Assembly: GCA_964344055.1 (NCBI GenBank)
Contig: CAYFLT010000001.1
Coordinates: forward strand, 62,001 to 126,000
Length of the DNA stretch: 64,000 nt
Direction of reading: 5' to 3'
Origin: OFTM10 sp964344055
Lineage (GTDB): Bacteria; Actinomycetota; Acidimicrobiia; Acidimicrobiales; Aldehydirespiratoraceae
Position 1 is the first letter of the stretch, and each line of letters begins with the position of its first letter. A program made the position numbers and the translations under genes. Positions 52,647 to 61,166 of this stretch are shown piece by piece. The notes beneath the pieces were generated by a model. That model was not told the DNA's origin. It saw nothing but the letters and a program-made list of their open reading frames with translations, and ran no database searches.

Positions 52647-53608
52647 CCTCGACCCTGCCGCCACCGCCGGCGGCACCTTCGGCGCAGCCGCCCCCGCCAC
52701 CGATGGTGCAGGTGACGAACGTCACGAAATCCTTCGGCAACGTAGTGGCCGTCTCCGATGTGTCCTTCAACGTGGGTCCCGGGGTGACCGCCCTGCTCGG
52801 ACCGAACGGGGCCGGCAAGAGCACCCTGTTCCGCGTGATGTGTGGGTTGACGCCACCCACACGAGGTGAGGTCCGGGTGCTCGGGCGCAACGCTCGTACC
52901 GACATCAGCGTGCGGGGCCGGATCGGACTCGCCCCTCAGCAGGATGCACTCTTCGATCGGCTGACCGCATCCGAGTTCGTTCGGATCGCGGCCGCGAGCC
53001 ACGGGGTCAGCGACCCCGCCGGCGCGGCGCGGCGGGTTCTCGACGTGGTGGAGCTGCCCGACGTCTCGAAGCCGGTCGGCGCCTATTCGAAGGGCATGCG
53101 CCAACGGGTGAAGCTCGCCGCTGCATTGGTCAACGATCCCGCGGTCCTGATCCTCGACGAACCCCTCACCGGCCTCGACCCGGTACAGCGCAACCGCATG
53201 ATCGAGCTGTTCAACCAACTCGCGGCGGACGGCAAGTGCCTCCTCGTCTCGAGCCATGTGCTCGATGAGGTCGCCCGACTCGGGTCTCGGGTTCTGGTGA
53301 TCGCCCAGGGCAGGTTGGCCGCCACGGGTGACTATCACGCCCTACGGGACCTGATGGACGACCGTCCTCATCGCATTCGGGTTGCCACCGACGAGCCGCG
53401 CCGCCTGGCGTCGGTCCTGATCGATCGGGGCGTGGCGGACGGGATCTCGGTGGGCAACGCCTTCATCACGCTCGACACCAACGACGTCGACGGGTTCGGC
53501 CGCACGATCGCGCCCCTGGCGCGCGAACTCGGTGTGCGTCTCGACGAGATCGTTCCCACCGACGACGATCTCGAGTCGGTGTTCCGGTACCTCGTGGAGC
53601 AACGATGA
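52643..53608 (+). CDS. ABC-2 type transporter ATP-binding protein with Pro-rich N-terminus
   Basis: 321 residues. The first 22 are unusual, PPPPAAPSAQPPPPPM, and probably unstructured. Then a normal ABC domain: Walker A GPNGAGKST, signature YSKGMRQRVKLAAALV, Walker B LILDEPLTGLDP, H-loop SSHVLDEVARLGS. The C-terminal part is shorter than in the first ATPase. GTG 52643 overlaps the permease stop by 4 bases. It forms the second ATPase of a double transporter operon. Confidence 0.9.
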   Translation: MTSTLPPPPAAPSAQPPPPPMVQVTNVTKSFGNVVAVSDVSFNVGPGVTALLGPNGAGKSTLFRVMCGLTPPTRGEVRVLGRNARTDISVRGRIGLAPQQDALFDRLTASEFVRIAAASHGVSDPAGAARRVLDVVELPDVSKPVGAYSKGMRQRVKLAAALVNDPAVLILDEPLTGLDPVQRNRMIELFNQLAADGKCLLVSSHVLDEVARLGSRVLVIAQGRLAATGDYHALRDLMDDRPHRIRVATDEPRRLASVLIDRGVADGISVGNAFITLDTNDVDGFGRTIAPLARELGVRLDEIVPTDDDLESVFRYLVEQR

Positions 53609-54342
53609 GCGATCAGTCCGTGTCGTCCCTCACCGGGATCGGCCTCACCCATCGGGTGCTGGTCCGCCAGCTTCTCACCATGGGGCGTGCGGTCGCGCTC
53701 GGGTTGCTCGGAGCCGCGGTCATCCTGGTGGCGTGGGCGGTGCGGGCCAGTGACTCGACGTCGCTCACCGAAGACGCGCTTCGGGTCATCGTCGATCTCG
53801 GATTCGGTGTGGTGATTCCGATCGTCGTGTTGGTGTTCGCCTCGGGGGCATTGGGCGACCTTCGAGAGGACGGCACGCTCGTCTATCTCTGGCTGCGCCC
53901 GGTACACCGCTGGCCGGTGGTCGTCGGAGCCTGCACTGCGGCGTTCTTCGTGAGCCTTCCCTTCACGGTGCTCCCGGTCACGATCGCCGCCCTGGTCACC
54001 GGCGCGGGCTCCACCCTGGTGACGGCGAGCCTGATCGCGGGCCTCGTTGCCGTCGTCGCGTACACCGCGCTCTTCGTCTTCTTCGGATTGATCGTGAAGA
54101 ACGCGGTCGTGTGGGGACTCGGCTACGTGTTGGTGTGGGAGACGATCGCGGCGGGCTTCGGCACGATCCCGGCCCGTATGGCGATTCGCGGCTATTCCCG
54201 CTCGATCCTCACCAGCCGCGTCGGGGTCGAACTCGAGTTGGCCGACGTGAGCCAGGCCGCAGGCGTCATCGTGCCGCTCGCCATCGCCGTCGCAGCGATC
54301 GTTCTGGGTACCTGGAGACTGGCCCGACTCGACGTCGCCTGA
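53605..54342 (+). CDS. ABC transporter permease (ABC-2 like)
   Basis: 245 residues with six hydrophobic segments and a cytoplasmic LREDGTLVYLWLRPVHRWPVVVGAC, matching the ABC-2 core (DGT..YL..RP..R). ATG 53605 overlaps the ATPase stop by 4 bases. It should pair with the Pro-rich ATPase. Last gene of the four-gene operon; the convergent enoyl-CoA hydratase gene ends 10 bases beyond. Confidence 0.82.
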   Translation: MSDQSVSSLTGIGLTHRVLVRQLLTMGRAVALGLLGAAVILVAWAVRASDSTSLTEDALRVIVDLGFGVVIPIVVLVFASGALGDLREDGTLVYLWLRPVHRWPVVVGACTAAFFVSLPFTVLPVTIAALVTGAGSTLVTASLIAGLVAVVAYTALFVFFGLIVKNAVVWGLGYVLVWETIAAGFGTIPARMAIRGYSRSILTSRVGVELELADVSQAAGVIVPLAIAVAAIVLGTWRLARLDVA

Positions 54343-54351
54343 GCTCGGTGG

Positions 54352-55134
54352 TCAGCGGCCGGTGAATCCCGCCTTGCCGGGGCCGTGTTCGAGGAAGCTG
54401 GCCACGCCGATCTGACGATCCTCGGTCTCGAAGGCGTCGGCCCACTTCTGTGACTCGACCTCCACTGCTTCGTGCAGGGGCAGGTGGAGGCCCTCGAGGA
54501 TCGCTTCCTTCGCCATTCGCAGCGACGCAGGGCCGGCGGCGTACTCGCTGGCCTTGGCGACCGCGTCGTCGTAGAGCGATTCCGAGGAGTGGATCGAGGA
54601 GACGATGCAAGAATCCTTTGCCTCTTCGGCCGCGACGTGGCGGCCGGTGTAGACCATCTCCTTGGCCATGGTCACCCCGGCGAGGCGGGTGATGCGTTGG
54701 GTTCCGCCGCCTCCCGGGATGATGCCGAGCTGGATCTCCGGCACGCCGAACTTGGCGTCTTCGGCTGCCATCCGGAAGTCGGTAGAGAGTGCGACCTCCA
54801 AGCCACCACCGAGTGCGTAGCCGTTCACCGCCGAGATCGTGATCTGCGGGAGTTGTTCCACGGCGAGCAGGGCCGCGTTGAAACGGCGGGAGAATTCGAG
54901 TGCTCGGGCCCGGTCGAACGACGGAAACTCGGTGATGTCCGCGCCGGCGGCGAACACCCTCGGTCCTCCCCAGATGACGATCGCGCGCACCGAGTGGTCG
55001 TCACCCAGTTCCTCGCACATCCCGCGGAGGTTCTCGACCATGTCTCCGCTGATCGCGTTCACCTTCGGGCGGTCCAGGCGGATCGTGGCCACGCCAGGTG
55101 CGGTGTCTCGTTCGAGCCGGATCTCTTCAGCCAT
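54352..55134 (-). CDS. Enoyl-CoA hydratase/isomerase family protein
   Basis: 260 residues of the crotonase fold. The oxyanion-hole stretch is FAAGADITEF, the first catalytic region NGYALGGGLEVALSTDFRMA, and the second PEIQLGIIPGGGGTQRITRLAG, so both conserved Glu positions can be found. The likely reaction is hydration of a 2-enoyl-CoA in fatty-acid oxidation. The C-terminal HAPKAGFTGR-like GKAGFTGR fits EchA proteins. ATG 55134 has TAGCGT 8 bases upstream. No other fatty-acid gene is joined to it, though a thiolase and an SDR lie 4-6 kb away. Confidence 0.9.
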   Translation of the reverse strand: MAEEIRLERDTAPGVATIRLDRPKVNAISGDMVENLRGMCEELGDDHSVRAIVIWGGPRVFAAGADITEFPSFDRARALEFSRRFNAALLAVEQLPQITISAVNGYALGGGLEVALSTDFRMAAEDAKFGVPEIQLGIIPGGGGTQRITRLAGVTMAKEMVYTGRHVAAEEAKDSCIVSSIHSSESLYDDAVAKASEYAAGPASLRMAKEAILEGLHLPLHEAVEVESQKWADAFETEDRQIGVASFLEHGPGKAGFTGR

Positions 55135-55142
55135 GGCTGGTG

Positions 55143-55148
55143 ACGCTA
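55143..55148 (-). promoter_or_regulatory. -10-like box of the enoyl-CoA hydratase gene
   Basis: TAGCGT on the minus strand, 8 bases before ATG 55134; a nearly leaderless transcript is likely. Confidence 0.35.
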
Positions 55149-55201
55149 GTCCGCGGTCGATCAGTCCTCACCTTCGGGATCCCGAAGCCGATGGTTTGCC
55201 G

Positions 55202-58200
55202 ATGACTTCCGGCGGTGGATCGTGGGGCCTCCAGCAGAAGCTGTGGGAGATCGGTGCGACCTTCGTCGATTCGCGCCCCGAGGACCTCGAGGAAACGGTG
55301 CTCTCGGCGATCACGGAGATCGCGCAGTTGACCGAAGCCACATCGGCGAGTGTCTGGCGCACCGACCTGACCACGAACCTGGGCACCGACGAGGCACCCT
55401 CGTTCGGCGCATCCGTGGTGTGGCGATGGGTGCGGGCAGAGGGTCTCGATCTCGGCGTAGGGGCCAGCCAACGGGTGGAGTCGCGCTTGATCGAGGTCGT
55501 CCGAGATGGTGGCGGCGCCGCGATCGTGCCGCTCGAACTCGTCGTCGGCGAGGATGTCACCCAGGAGATGGGTTGGTCCGGTGGGACCGGTGCCGTCGTG
55601 GTGATCGACGTCAGCGAACGCGAGGTCGTGAGCCTGACCGTCGGCTCACTGGACGCAGAGTGGGGTGACGCGGAGCTCCACCTGTTCCGGGGGTTCTGCA
55701 CGATCCTGCGCCAACTGCTGCGACGGGTGCGGGCCGAAGAGGAGCTGGCCTACCGACTCGAGCTCGAGGACCTGGTGTCTTCGGTCGTGGCTCGGTTGGC
55801 CGCCACATCAGACGACATCCTGGGCGACACCATCGACGAGATCATGTCGCACTGCTGCCGCGTGCTCGGTGCGGTCGGTGCGGTGTTCGGCGCCGCCGAC
55901 GAGCGGGGCTATCAGATCGAGCAGGTCAGAGGGTTCGATCTCCCCGAACGACTACGAACGGCCAGGGTCGAGGGGGACGGCCACCTCGCCAGGGTGTTCG
56001 GCCTCGCTCCCGGATCCGCCGAACCCGTTCTGACGACCGTCGGCGAGGCCGTCGGTCGGCTCTTCGGCGACGACGCCATGGCCCTGCTTTCGGAGCGCCG
56101 AGCCGCGGCCGGACTCGCGGTCCTCCACTCCACGATCGGCGAGACCGCCCAGATCGTCTTCGGGGTGGTCCGCGAGTCGGAGAACTGGTCTGACGAGGAG
56201 ATCGACGCCCTGACGACGATCACGTCGGCCATCGGCCAGACTCGTGCTCGTCTCGCCGCCGAACGGTGGTCGGCCTACCGGCTCCGGATCCAGGAGGCGT
56301 TCGCCGGCATCGCCGGCCGCTTCGTGCACGCCGAACAGGAGGACACCGACGCCGTGATCCTCTCCGGCCTGCGTGACCTCGGCCGGGAACTCAGCGCAGA
56401 TGTGGTGCAGCTGGTCGAACTCGATGATCCGGACGGTGAGACGGTCCGCCTGGATCTCACGTGGTGGGCGGTCAAGGAGTTCGACTACGCAAAGGGCGCC
56501 AGGTTGCGGCACCCGGACCGGGGATTCGAAGCGAGGATGTACCGCAACGAATCCGTGATCACGGTGCTGCCGGTGACGGTGAAGACCAACCCGGCGGTCG
56601 AACAGCTCCTCGCGAGCTCGCCGGACGGATTCTGGACCAGCATCGGAATCCCCATCGCGGGCCGGTCGGGCAGCCGGGCTGCTCTGGTCATGTTCTGTCG
56701 AGGAGATCGATCCGAGAGCGGCGAGGTCCTCATCGGGCTCCTCAGCGCGCTGGCCGACATGATCGGACAGCTCCGAGCGCGGGTGGCCCTCGAGATCAGG
56801 TCGGCCCGACAGGCCGCGGGGCAGGCGCTCCTGCGGGAGTGCGCCATCGTCTTCGCGGAGACCGCCGACCTCGACTTCGACGCGTCGATGGATGACGTAC
56901 TCGTCCGGGTCGGGGACTTCTCGGGTGCCGACGAACTCACCAACTGGCGGATCGACCACGTCGAAGGTGTGTACCGGCCCCGGCACCGGTGGTGTTCGGA
57001 CGACTGCTCGTGTGATGACGAAAGCCGGGACTTCGGGGCCCACGCCGACCTGGACCGGGCTCGGGAATCCGAGTCCCCAGTCGTCCGGGTCGAAGCAGGT
57101 GGCGCCGACGCCGTCGTGATTCATCCCCGTGGAGGTGAGCCGGCTACTGCGTTGTTGTCGGCCCGCTGGCCGGCCGGCGGGAGCCCGGACCCGGTGGCCC
57201 TGGAGGTGCTGGAGGCCCTGGGCCGCATGATCGGCCAGATCGAGGATCGGGTGACCGCCGATCGTTACTCCCAGAGTGCATTCGATGCCGCGCCGGTGGG
57301 CATCGTCCTGAGGGACCGGAACCTGCGGTTCATCACGTCCAACGACGCCTTCCTCGAGTTCATCGGTGCCCAGTCGGTGGATGAGTTGGTCGGCACCGAC
57401 TCCGACGAGGTCCTCGACGACCGCATCGAAGAGATCGAATGGAAGACCAGGGACGACACCGTGTCGGCGGAGGTGGCGTTCCGCCGGCGAGATGGCGGCC
57501 GGGTCTGGGGCCAGATTCGGGGCACGCCCATCGAAGGTGTGGTCACCGGCGAGCCGCTGTGGCTCATCCACGTCGAAGATGTCACCGATCGGCGTCGAGC
57601 GGAACTCCTGTTGCGCTTCCAGGCCACCCATGACGAGCTCACCGGATTGGCGAACCGTCGTGAGCTTCTCGACCAGGTCGGGCGGATCGTCGCCGGCGGC
57701 AACCGCGTGGCGGTGCTGCTCCTCGACCTCGACCGCTTCAAGCTGATCAACGACTCGCTCGGCCACGACCGCGGGGACGAACTCCTCGGGGTGGTCGCCG
57801 ATCGGCTCCGTCTCGCCATCCGGCCGGGCGATCTCGTCGCCCGTCTCGGTGGCGACGAGTTCGCGGTGATGCTGCCGGGACCCATCGACTTGACCGAGGC
57901 TCGCCGTGTGGCCGATCGACTGCTGCATCTCCTTGGTGAGCCAGTGGGGCTCGGCGGTCAGCAGATCTTCCCCTCCGCGAGCATCGGCATCGCCCTCGCC
58001 GACTCCGAGACGAGTGTCCCCGATCTCCTTCGCCGGGCGGACACCGCCATGTATCGGGCCAAGTCCGAGGGCCGGGCTCGTCACGAGACCTTCGACGAGC
58101 GCCTCCGTGAACATGTGACCGAACGCATGGCGACGGAGGCCGGCCTTCGGTCGGCGCTCCGCAACGACGAGCTGCGGGTGTACTACCAGCCCGAAGTGAG

Positions 58201-58933
58201 CCTTCACGACGGGCGAGTGCTCGGTGCCGAGGCCCTCGTTCGGTGGGAGCATCCCGAGCGAGGCCTCCTCGCGGCCGGACAGTTCATCGGGGTGGCGGAG
58301 GAAACCGGGTTGGTCGTGGAGATCAGCGACGGTGTCCTTCGCGAGGCGTGCGTCGAAGCGCTCGGGTGGCGAGACATCGCACCGGAGTCCACGGTTCGCG
58401 TCAACATGGCTGCGGCCCAGCTCCAGCGAGTCGGGACGGTCGGGTTGGTGGCTTCGGTACTCCGAGACACCGGCCTCGAACCGGAGAGACTCTGCCTTGA
58501 GATCACCGAGTCGGCCGTCATGGCCGACGTCGAGCGCGCCGAGGAGATCCTCCACGGACTAAAGGAGCTCGGCGTACGCCTGGCCGTCGATGATTTCGGC
58601 ACCGGCTTCAGTTCGCTGGCCTACCTGAAGCGGTTCCCGGTCGATGCGCTGAAGATCGATCGCGAGTTCGTCTCCGGTCTCGGCGGGTCCGACGACAACA
58701 TCGCCTTCGTGAGGTCGATCATCTCCCTGGCTGAGGCACTCGGACTCGATGTCGTCGCCGAAGGGGTGGAGGACTCGCCGCAAGCAGAGGCCCTGCTCCG
58801 CCTCGGGTGCCATCGGGCGCAGGGATTCCTCTTGGGTCGACCGGCTCCAGCCGAGACCCTGCGTGGGCGGCTGACCGGACCCGCGGACACGTCGGGGATG
58901 AGCTGGCTCAGAGGTGGAGCGAGCCGGCGCTGA
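55202..58933 (+). CDS. GAF/PAS-containing diguanylate cyclase/phosphodiesterase (GGDEF-EAL)
   Basis: About 1243 residues. The first 690 hold three or four GAF-like sensor domains, then PAS (FDAAPVGIVLRDRNLRFITSND, about 690-800). The GGDEF motif is intact, ARLGGDEFAVML (about 883), with an inhibitory site R-P-G-D five residues before it. The EAL domain is intact: EALVRW (about 1009), LEITES, DDFGTGFSSL, LKIDREF and AEGVED. So it could both make and break c-di-GMP, switched by the sensors. ATG 55202 is chosen since upstream ATG 55133 overlaps the divergent start; that longer form is possible. The end overlaps the thiolase gene by 26 bases. Confidence 0.88.
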   Translation: MTSGGGSWGLQQKLWEIGATFVDSRPEDLEETVLSAITEIAQLTEATSASVWRTDLTTNLGTDEAPSFGASVVWRWVRAEGLDLGVGASQRVESRLIEVVRDGGGAAIVPLELVVGEDVTQEMGWSGGTGAVVVIDVSEREVVSLTVGSLDAEWGDAELHLFRGFCTILRQLLRRVRAEEELAYRLELEDLVSSVVARLAATSDDILGDTIDEIMSHCCRVLGAVGAVFGAADERGYQIEQVRGFDLPERLRTARVEGDGHLARVFGLAPGSAEPVLTTVGEAVGRLFGDDAMALLSERRAAAGLAVLHSTIGETAQIVFGVVRESENWSDEEIDALTTITSAIGQTRARLAAERWSAYRLRIQEAFAGIAGRFVHAEQEDTDAVILSGLRDLGRELSADVVQLVELDDPDGETVRLDLTWWAVKEFDYAKGARLRHPDRGFEARMYRNESVITVLPVTVKTNPAVEQLLASSPDGFWTSIGIPIAGRSGSRAALVMFCRGDRSESGEVLIGLLSALADMIGQLRARVALEIRSARQAAGQALLRECAIVFAETADLDFDASMDDVLVRVGDFSGADELTNWRIDHVEGVYRPRHRWCSDDCSCDDESRDFGAHADLDRARESESPVVRVEAGGADAVVIHPRGGEPATALLSARWPAGGSPDPVALEVLEALGRMIGQIEDRVTADRYSQSAFDAAPVGIVLRDRNLRFITSNDAFLEFIGAQSVDELVGTDSDEVLDDRIEEIEWKTRDDTVSAEVAFRRRDGGRVWGQIRGTPIEGVVTGEPLWLIHVEDVTDRRRAELLLRFQATHDELTGLANRRELLDQVGRIVAGGNRVAVLLLDLDRFKLINDSLGHDRGDELLGVVADRLRLAIRPGDLVARLGGDEFAVMLPGPIDLTEARRVADRLLHLLGEPVGLGGQQIFPSASIGIALADSETSVPDLLRRADTAMYRAKSEGRARHETFDERLREHVTERMATEAGLRSALRNDELRVYYQPEVSLHDGRVLGAEALVRWEHPERGLLAAGQFIGVAEETGLVVEISDGVLREACVEALGWRDIAPESTVRVNMAAAQLQRVGTVGLVASVLRDTGLEPERLCLEITESAVMADVERAEEILHGLKELGVRLAVDDFGTGFSSLAYLKRFPVDALKIDREFVSGLGGSDDNIAFVRSIISLAEALGLDVVAEGVEDSPQAEALLRLGCHRAQGFLLGRPAPAETLRGRLTGPADTSGMSWLRGGASRR

Positions 58934-60330
58934 CCGAGGCTGATCGGCCGACCCACTCGTCGGTCACGAACACCTCCATGACGGTGGGGTCCGACGAGTT
59001 CGCCCACAGTCTCGAATCGTCGGCGAAGCGGCAGATCGCCAGTGCTCGCTGAGGTCCCTCGCGGTCGTACTCCACGGTCACCCCGTCGATGACGACTTCG
59101 CCGGATCGCATCGGGTCCGCAACCTCGTTCACCGGTGGATGCACGATGCGGTCCGAGGGAATCGCTCTCGTGCTTGGTGGCGTGACCACCATTCCCCTGG
59201 ACCAAGCCCACAGATCCGGGATCGTCTCGCAGCACCTGCACCATCGCGATCAGCGATTGCCCGGCCGCGAAGTTCATCGGTGCGCCCATGAAGCCCAGGC
59301 CGCCCGTGACCGTGAGCTGTCGGTCGTCCTCGGCTCCGAGGTACTCCGAGGTGAGAGTGACGATCGACGGGAAGCAGCCGTAGAGGTCGAGGTGGACGAT
59401 CTCATCGATCGGTCGAGCTTCCACGAGACGGGCACATGCTGCGGCCAGGCCGGGGACGTGATGGACACTCCGGCGGGTCAGTAGGCTGGTGGAGTCGGTG
59501 GCGAGGATCGTCTCGAGTGGGTAGACACGGCGGTCACCGGGAACGCCGAGCCGATCGGCGACCTCCACCGACGTCATGAGCACCGCGCCGGCCTGGTCGA
59601 CCTGATTGTTGGCGCACAGCGCCTTCGTGTAGGGCCAACTCACCATCCGGTTCGTCGAATCCGGCTCGCGAATCTCCTCAGCGGTCGGGCTGCGTCGATC
59701 GGCCGCGTGAGGGTTTGACGCGGCGACGGCCGCGAAACGACTCCAGAGACCGGCGGCACGATCTCTCGCCTGGTCGAGGGTCTCGCCACGGTGCGCTCGG
59801 ATCGCGCTGTCGAGCACCGCGTAGGTGTTGCGGGGGTGCTCGGCGCCCCGCTCGACGTCGATCGGGGATCCCATGTCGAGTGGGGTCCCCCATGGCTCCG
59901 GTCCCGGGCCGTCGGTCTCCGGGTGCTTCGGGGTCCGGATCCCGAGCTTGCGGAGGGCCCGGCGGGTGGCGTTGGTCTCCCCGCCGACCATCACCGCGCC
60001 GCCGATCTGACCGCGTCGGATCCGGGCGGCCAGCTCGGCCGCGAACGCGACAGGGGTCTCGCCACCCCACGAGGTGAGGATGGTGTCGACGTCGGTGAGA
60101 CCAGCCTGGGAGGCGACCAACGCGGCCGGGTCGCGATAGGAGAACGTTCCACCCACCACCCCGACCAGATCGACACCGGTGTCGAAGCCGTCGGTGCCGG
60201 CATCGCGGCAGGCTGATCGGACGGCCTCCGCCATGAGCGCGATGGGCTCGGCCGGGTCCTCGGGGTTCGGCGTCGGTACCGACACCTGGCCTACTCCGAC
60301 GATGACCGGGGTTCTCGGGTCGAGTGTCAC
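58908..60330 (-). CDS. Thiolase-like acetyl-CoA acetyltransferase, apparent frameshift
   Basis: The main frame reads TPVIVGVGQVSVPTPNPEDPAEPIALMAEAVRSAC, SWGGETPVAFAAELAARI, HLDLYGCFPSIVT and GGLGFMGAPMNFAAGQSLI...VQGNGGHATKHES, all of the type-1 thiolase-like acetyltransferases. About residue 385 (near 59170-59190) the frame must shift by one extra base; the C-terminal domain typical of the family (VIDGVTVEYDREGPQRALAICRF) then continues to 58908. The classical nucleophilic Cys of degradative thiolases is not evident, so the reaction is uncertain; CoA-ester condensation or cleavage is likely. GTG 60330 is 18 bases from the divergent SDR start. Confidence 0.78.
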
Positions 60331-60336
60331 GGCACG

Positions 60337-60343
60337 TAGGGTA
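60337..60343. promoter_or_regulatory. Overlapping divergent -10 boxes (thiolase and SDR genes)
   Basis: Plus strand TAGGGT (60337-60342) is 6 bases before ATG 60349; minus strand TACCCT (60343-60338) is 7 bases before GTG 60330. The two boxes share five base pairs inside GTAGGGTAC, so only one polymerase could open it at a time. Confidence 0.5.
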
Positions 60344-60348
60344 CGCGC

Positions 60349-61152
60349 ATGGTTGTGCGCCCGGACCAGCTCCTCCTCACCGACCGGGTTGCCGTGGTCA
60401 CCGGTGCAGCTCAGGGGATCGGAGAAGCCACCGCTCTCGCGCTCGCCTCGCTGGGTGCGCACGTCGCGGTCTGTGATCGTCAGGAGGACGGGCTCGCCGC
60501 CACCGCCGCCGCGATCGTCGACCAGGGGCGACGGGTGCACTCGGGGGTGCTCGACGTGCGCGACAGCGGAGCGGTCGACGCCTTCCTCCGTGCGTCCCAC
60601 GCCGAACTCGGCGACATCGACATCCTCGTCAACAATGCCGGCGGCGGTTTCCACGCCGAGTTCGCGGACACCTCACCGAAGGGGGAGGCGGCGCTCATCG
60701 CGGAGAACTTCGGGACGGTCACCAACTGCGTCCGCCACGGAGTGGACCTCATGAACGACGGCGGAGTCATCGTGAACGTCACTTCGGTCGAGGCAAGACA
60801 GGCTGCTCCCGGGTTCGGCGTCTACGCCGCGATGAAGGCAGCTGTGGAGCAGTTCACGAAGACGTTGGCGCTCGAGCTGGGTGGCCGCGGGATCCGGGTC
60901 AACTGTGTCGCGCCCGACATGATCCCCACCCCGGGCGACGCGGGACTGGCCGGTGACAGCGGCGCGCTCGGCGATGCTCACCATCCCACCCCGCTCCGAC
61001 GAATGGGGGAGGCGGATGAATGCGCCGCCGTGATCGCATTTCTGGCCTCGGATCTGGCGAGCTTCGTCACCGGCGCATCGATCCCCGTGGACGGTGGCAC
61101 GGTGGCCGGAGCGGCATGGAAGGTCGGGCTGGACGGCCGGTTCGTCCTCTGA
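60349..61152 (+). CDS. Short-chain dehydrogenase/reductase (classical SDR)
   Basis: 267 residues with the cofactor motif TGAAQGIGEA, NNAGG (NNAG), the catalytic Ser in VTSVEA, and Y-A-A-M-K (YxxxK) for catalysis. VCDRQ after the second strand has Asp, favouring NAD(H). The C-terminal FVTGASIPVDGGTVAG is usual. The substrate is unknown; a 3-hydroxyacyl-CoA or steroid is plausible next to a thiolase. ATG 60349 follows a -10 box by 6 bases. It converges on the PrmA-like gene with 14 bases between. Confidence 0.9.
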   Translation: MVVRPDQLLLTDRVAVVTGAAQGIGEATALALASLGAHVAVCDRQEDGLAATAAAIVDQGRRVHSGVLDVRDSGAVDAFLRASHAELGDIDILVNNAGGGFHAEFADTSPKGEAALIAENFGTVTNCVRHGVDLMNDGGVIVNVTSVEARQAAPGFGVYAAMKAAVEQFTKTLALELGGRGIRVNCVAPDMIPTPGDAGLAGDSGALGDAHHPTPLRRMGEADECAAVIAFLASDLASFVTGASIPVDGGTVAGAAWKVGLDGRFVL

Positions 61153-61166
61153 TCGCCACGCGGTCC

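Noticed and set aside
54839..55201. Long N-terminal extension of the GGDEF/EAL gene
   Set aside because: It overlaps the divergent enoyl-CoA hydratase gene in antisense; Ser/Arg-rich with no domain.
55952..58555. 867-residue minus-strand frame
   Set aside because: Antisense to the GGDEF/EAL gene, whose domains are all recognisable; an effect of high G+C.
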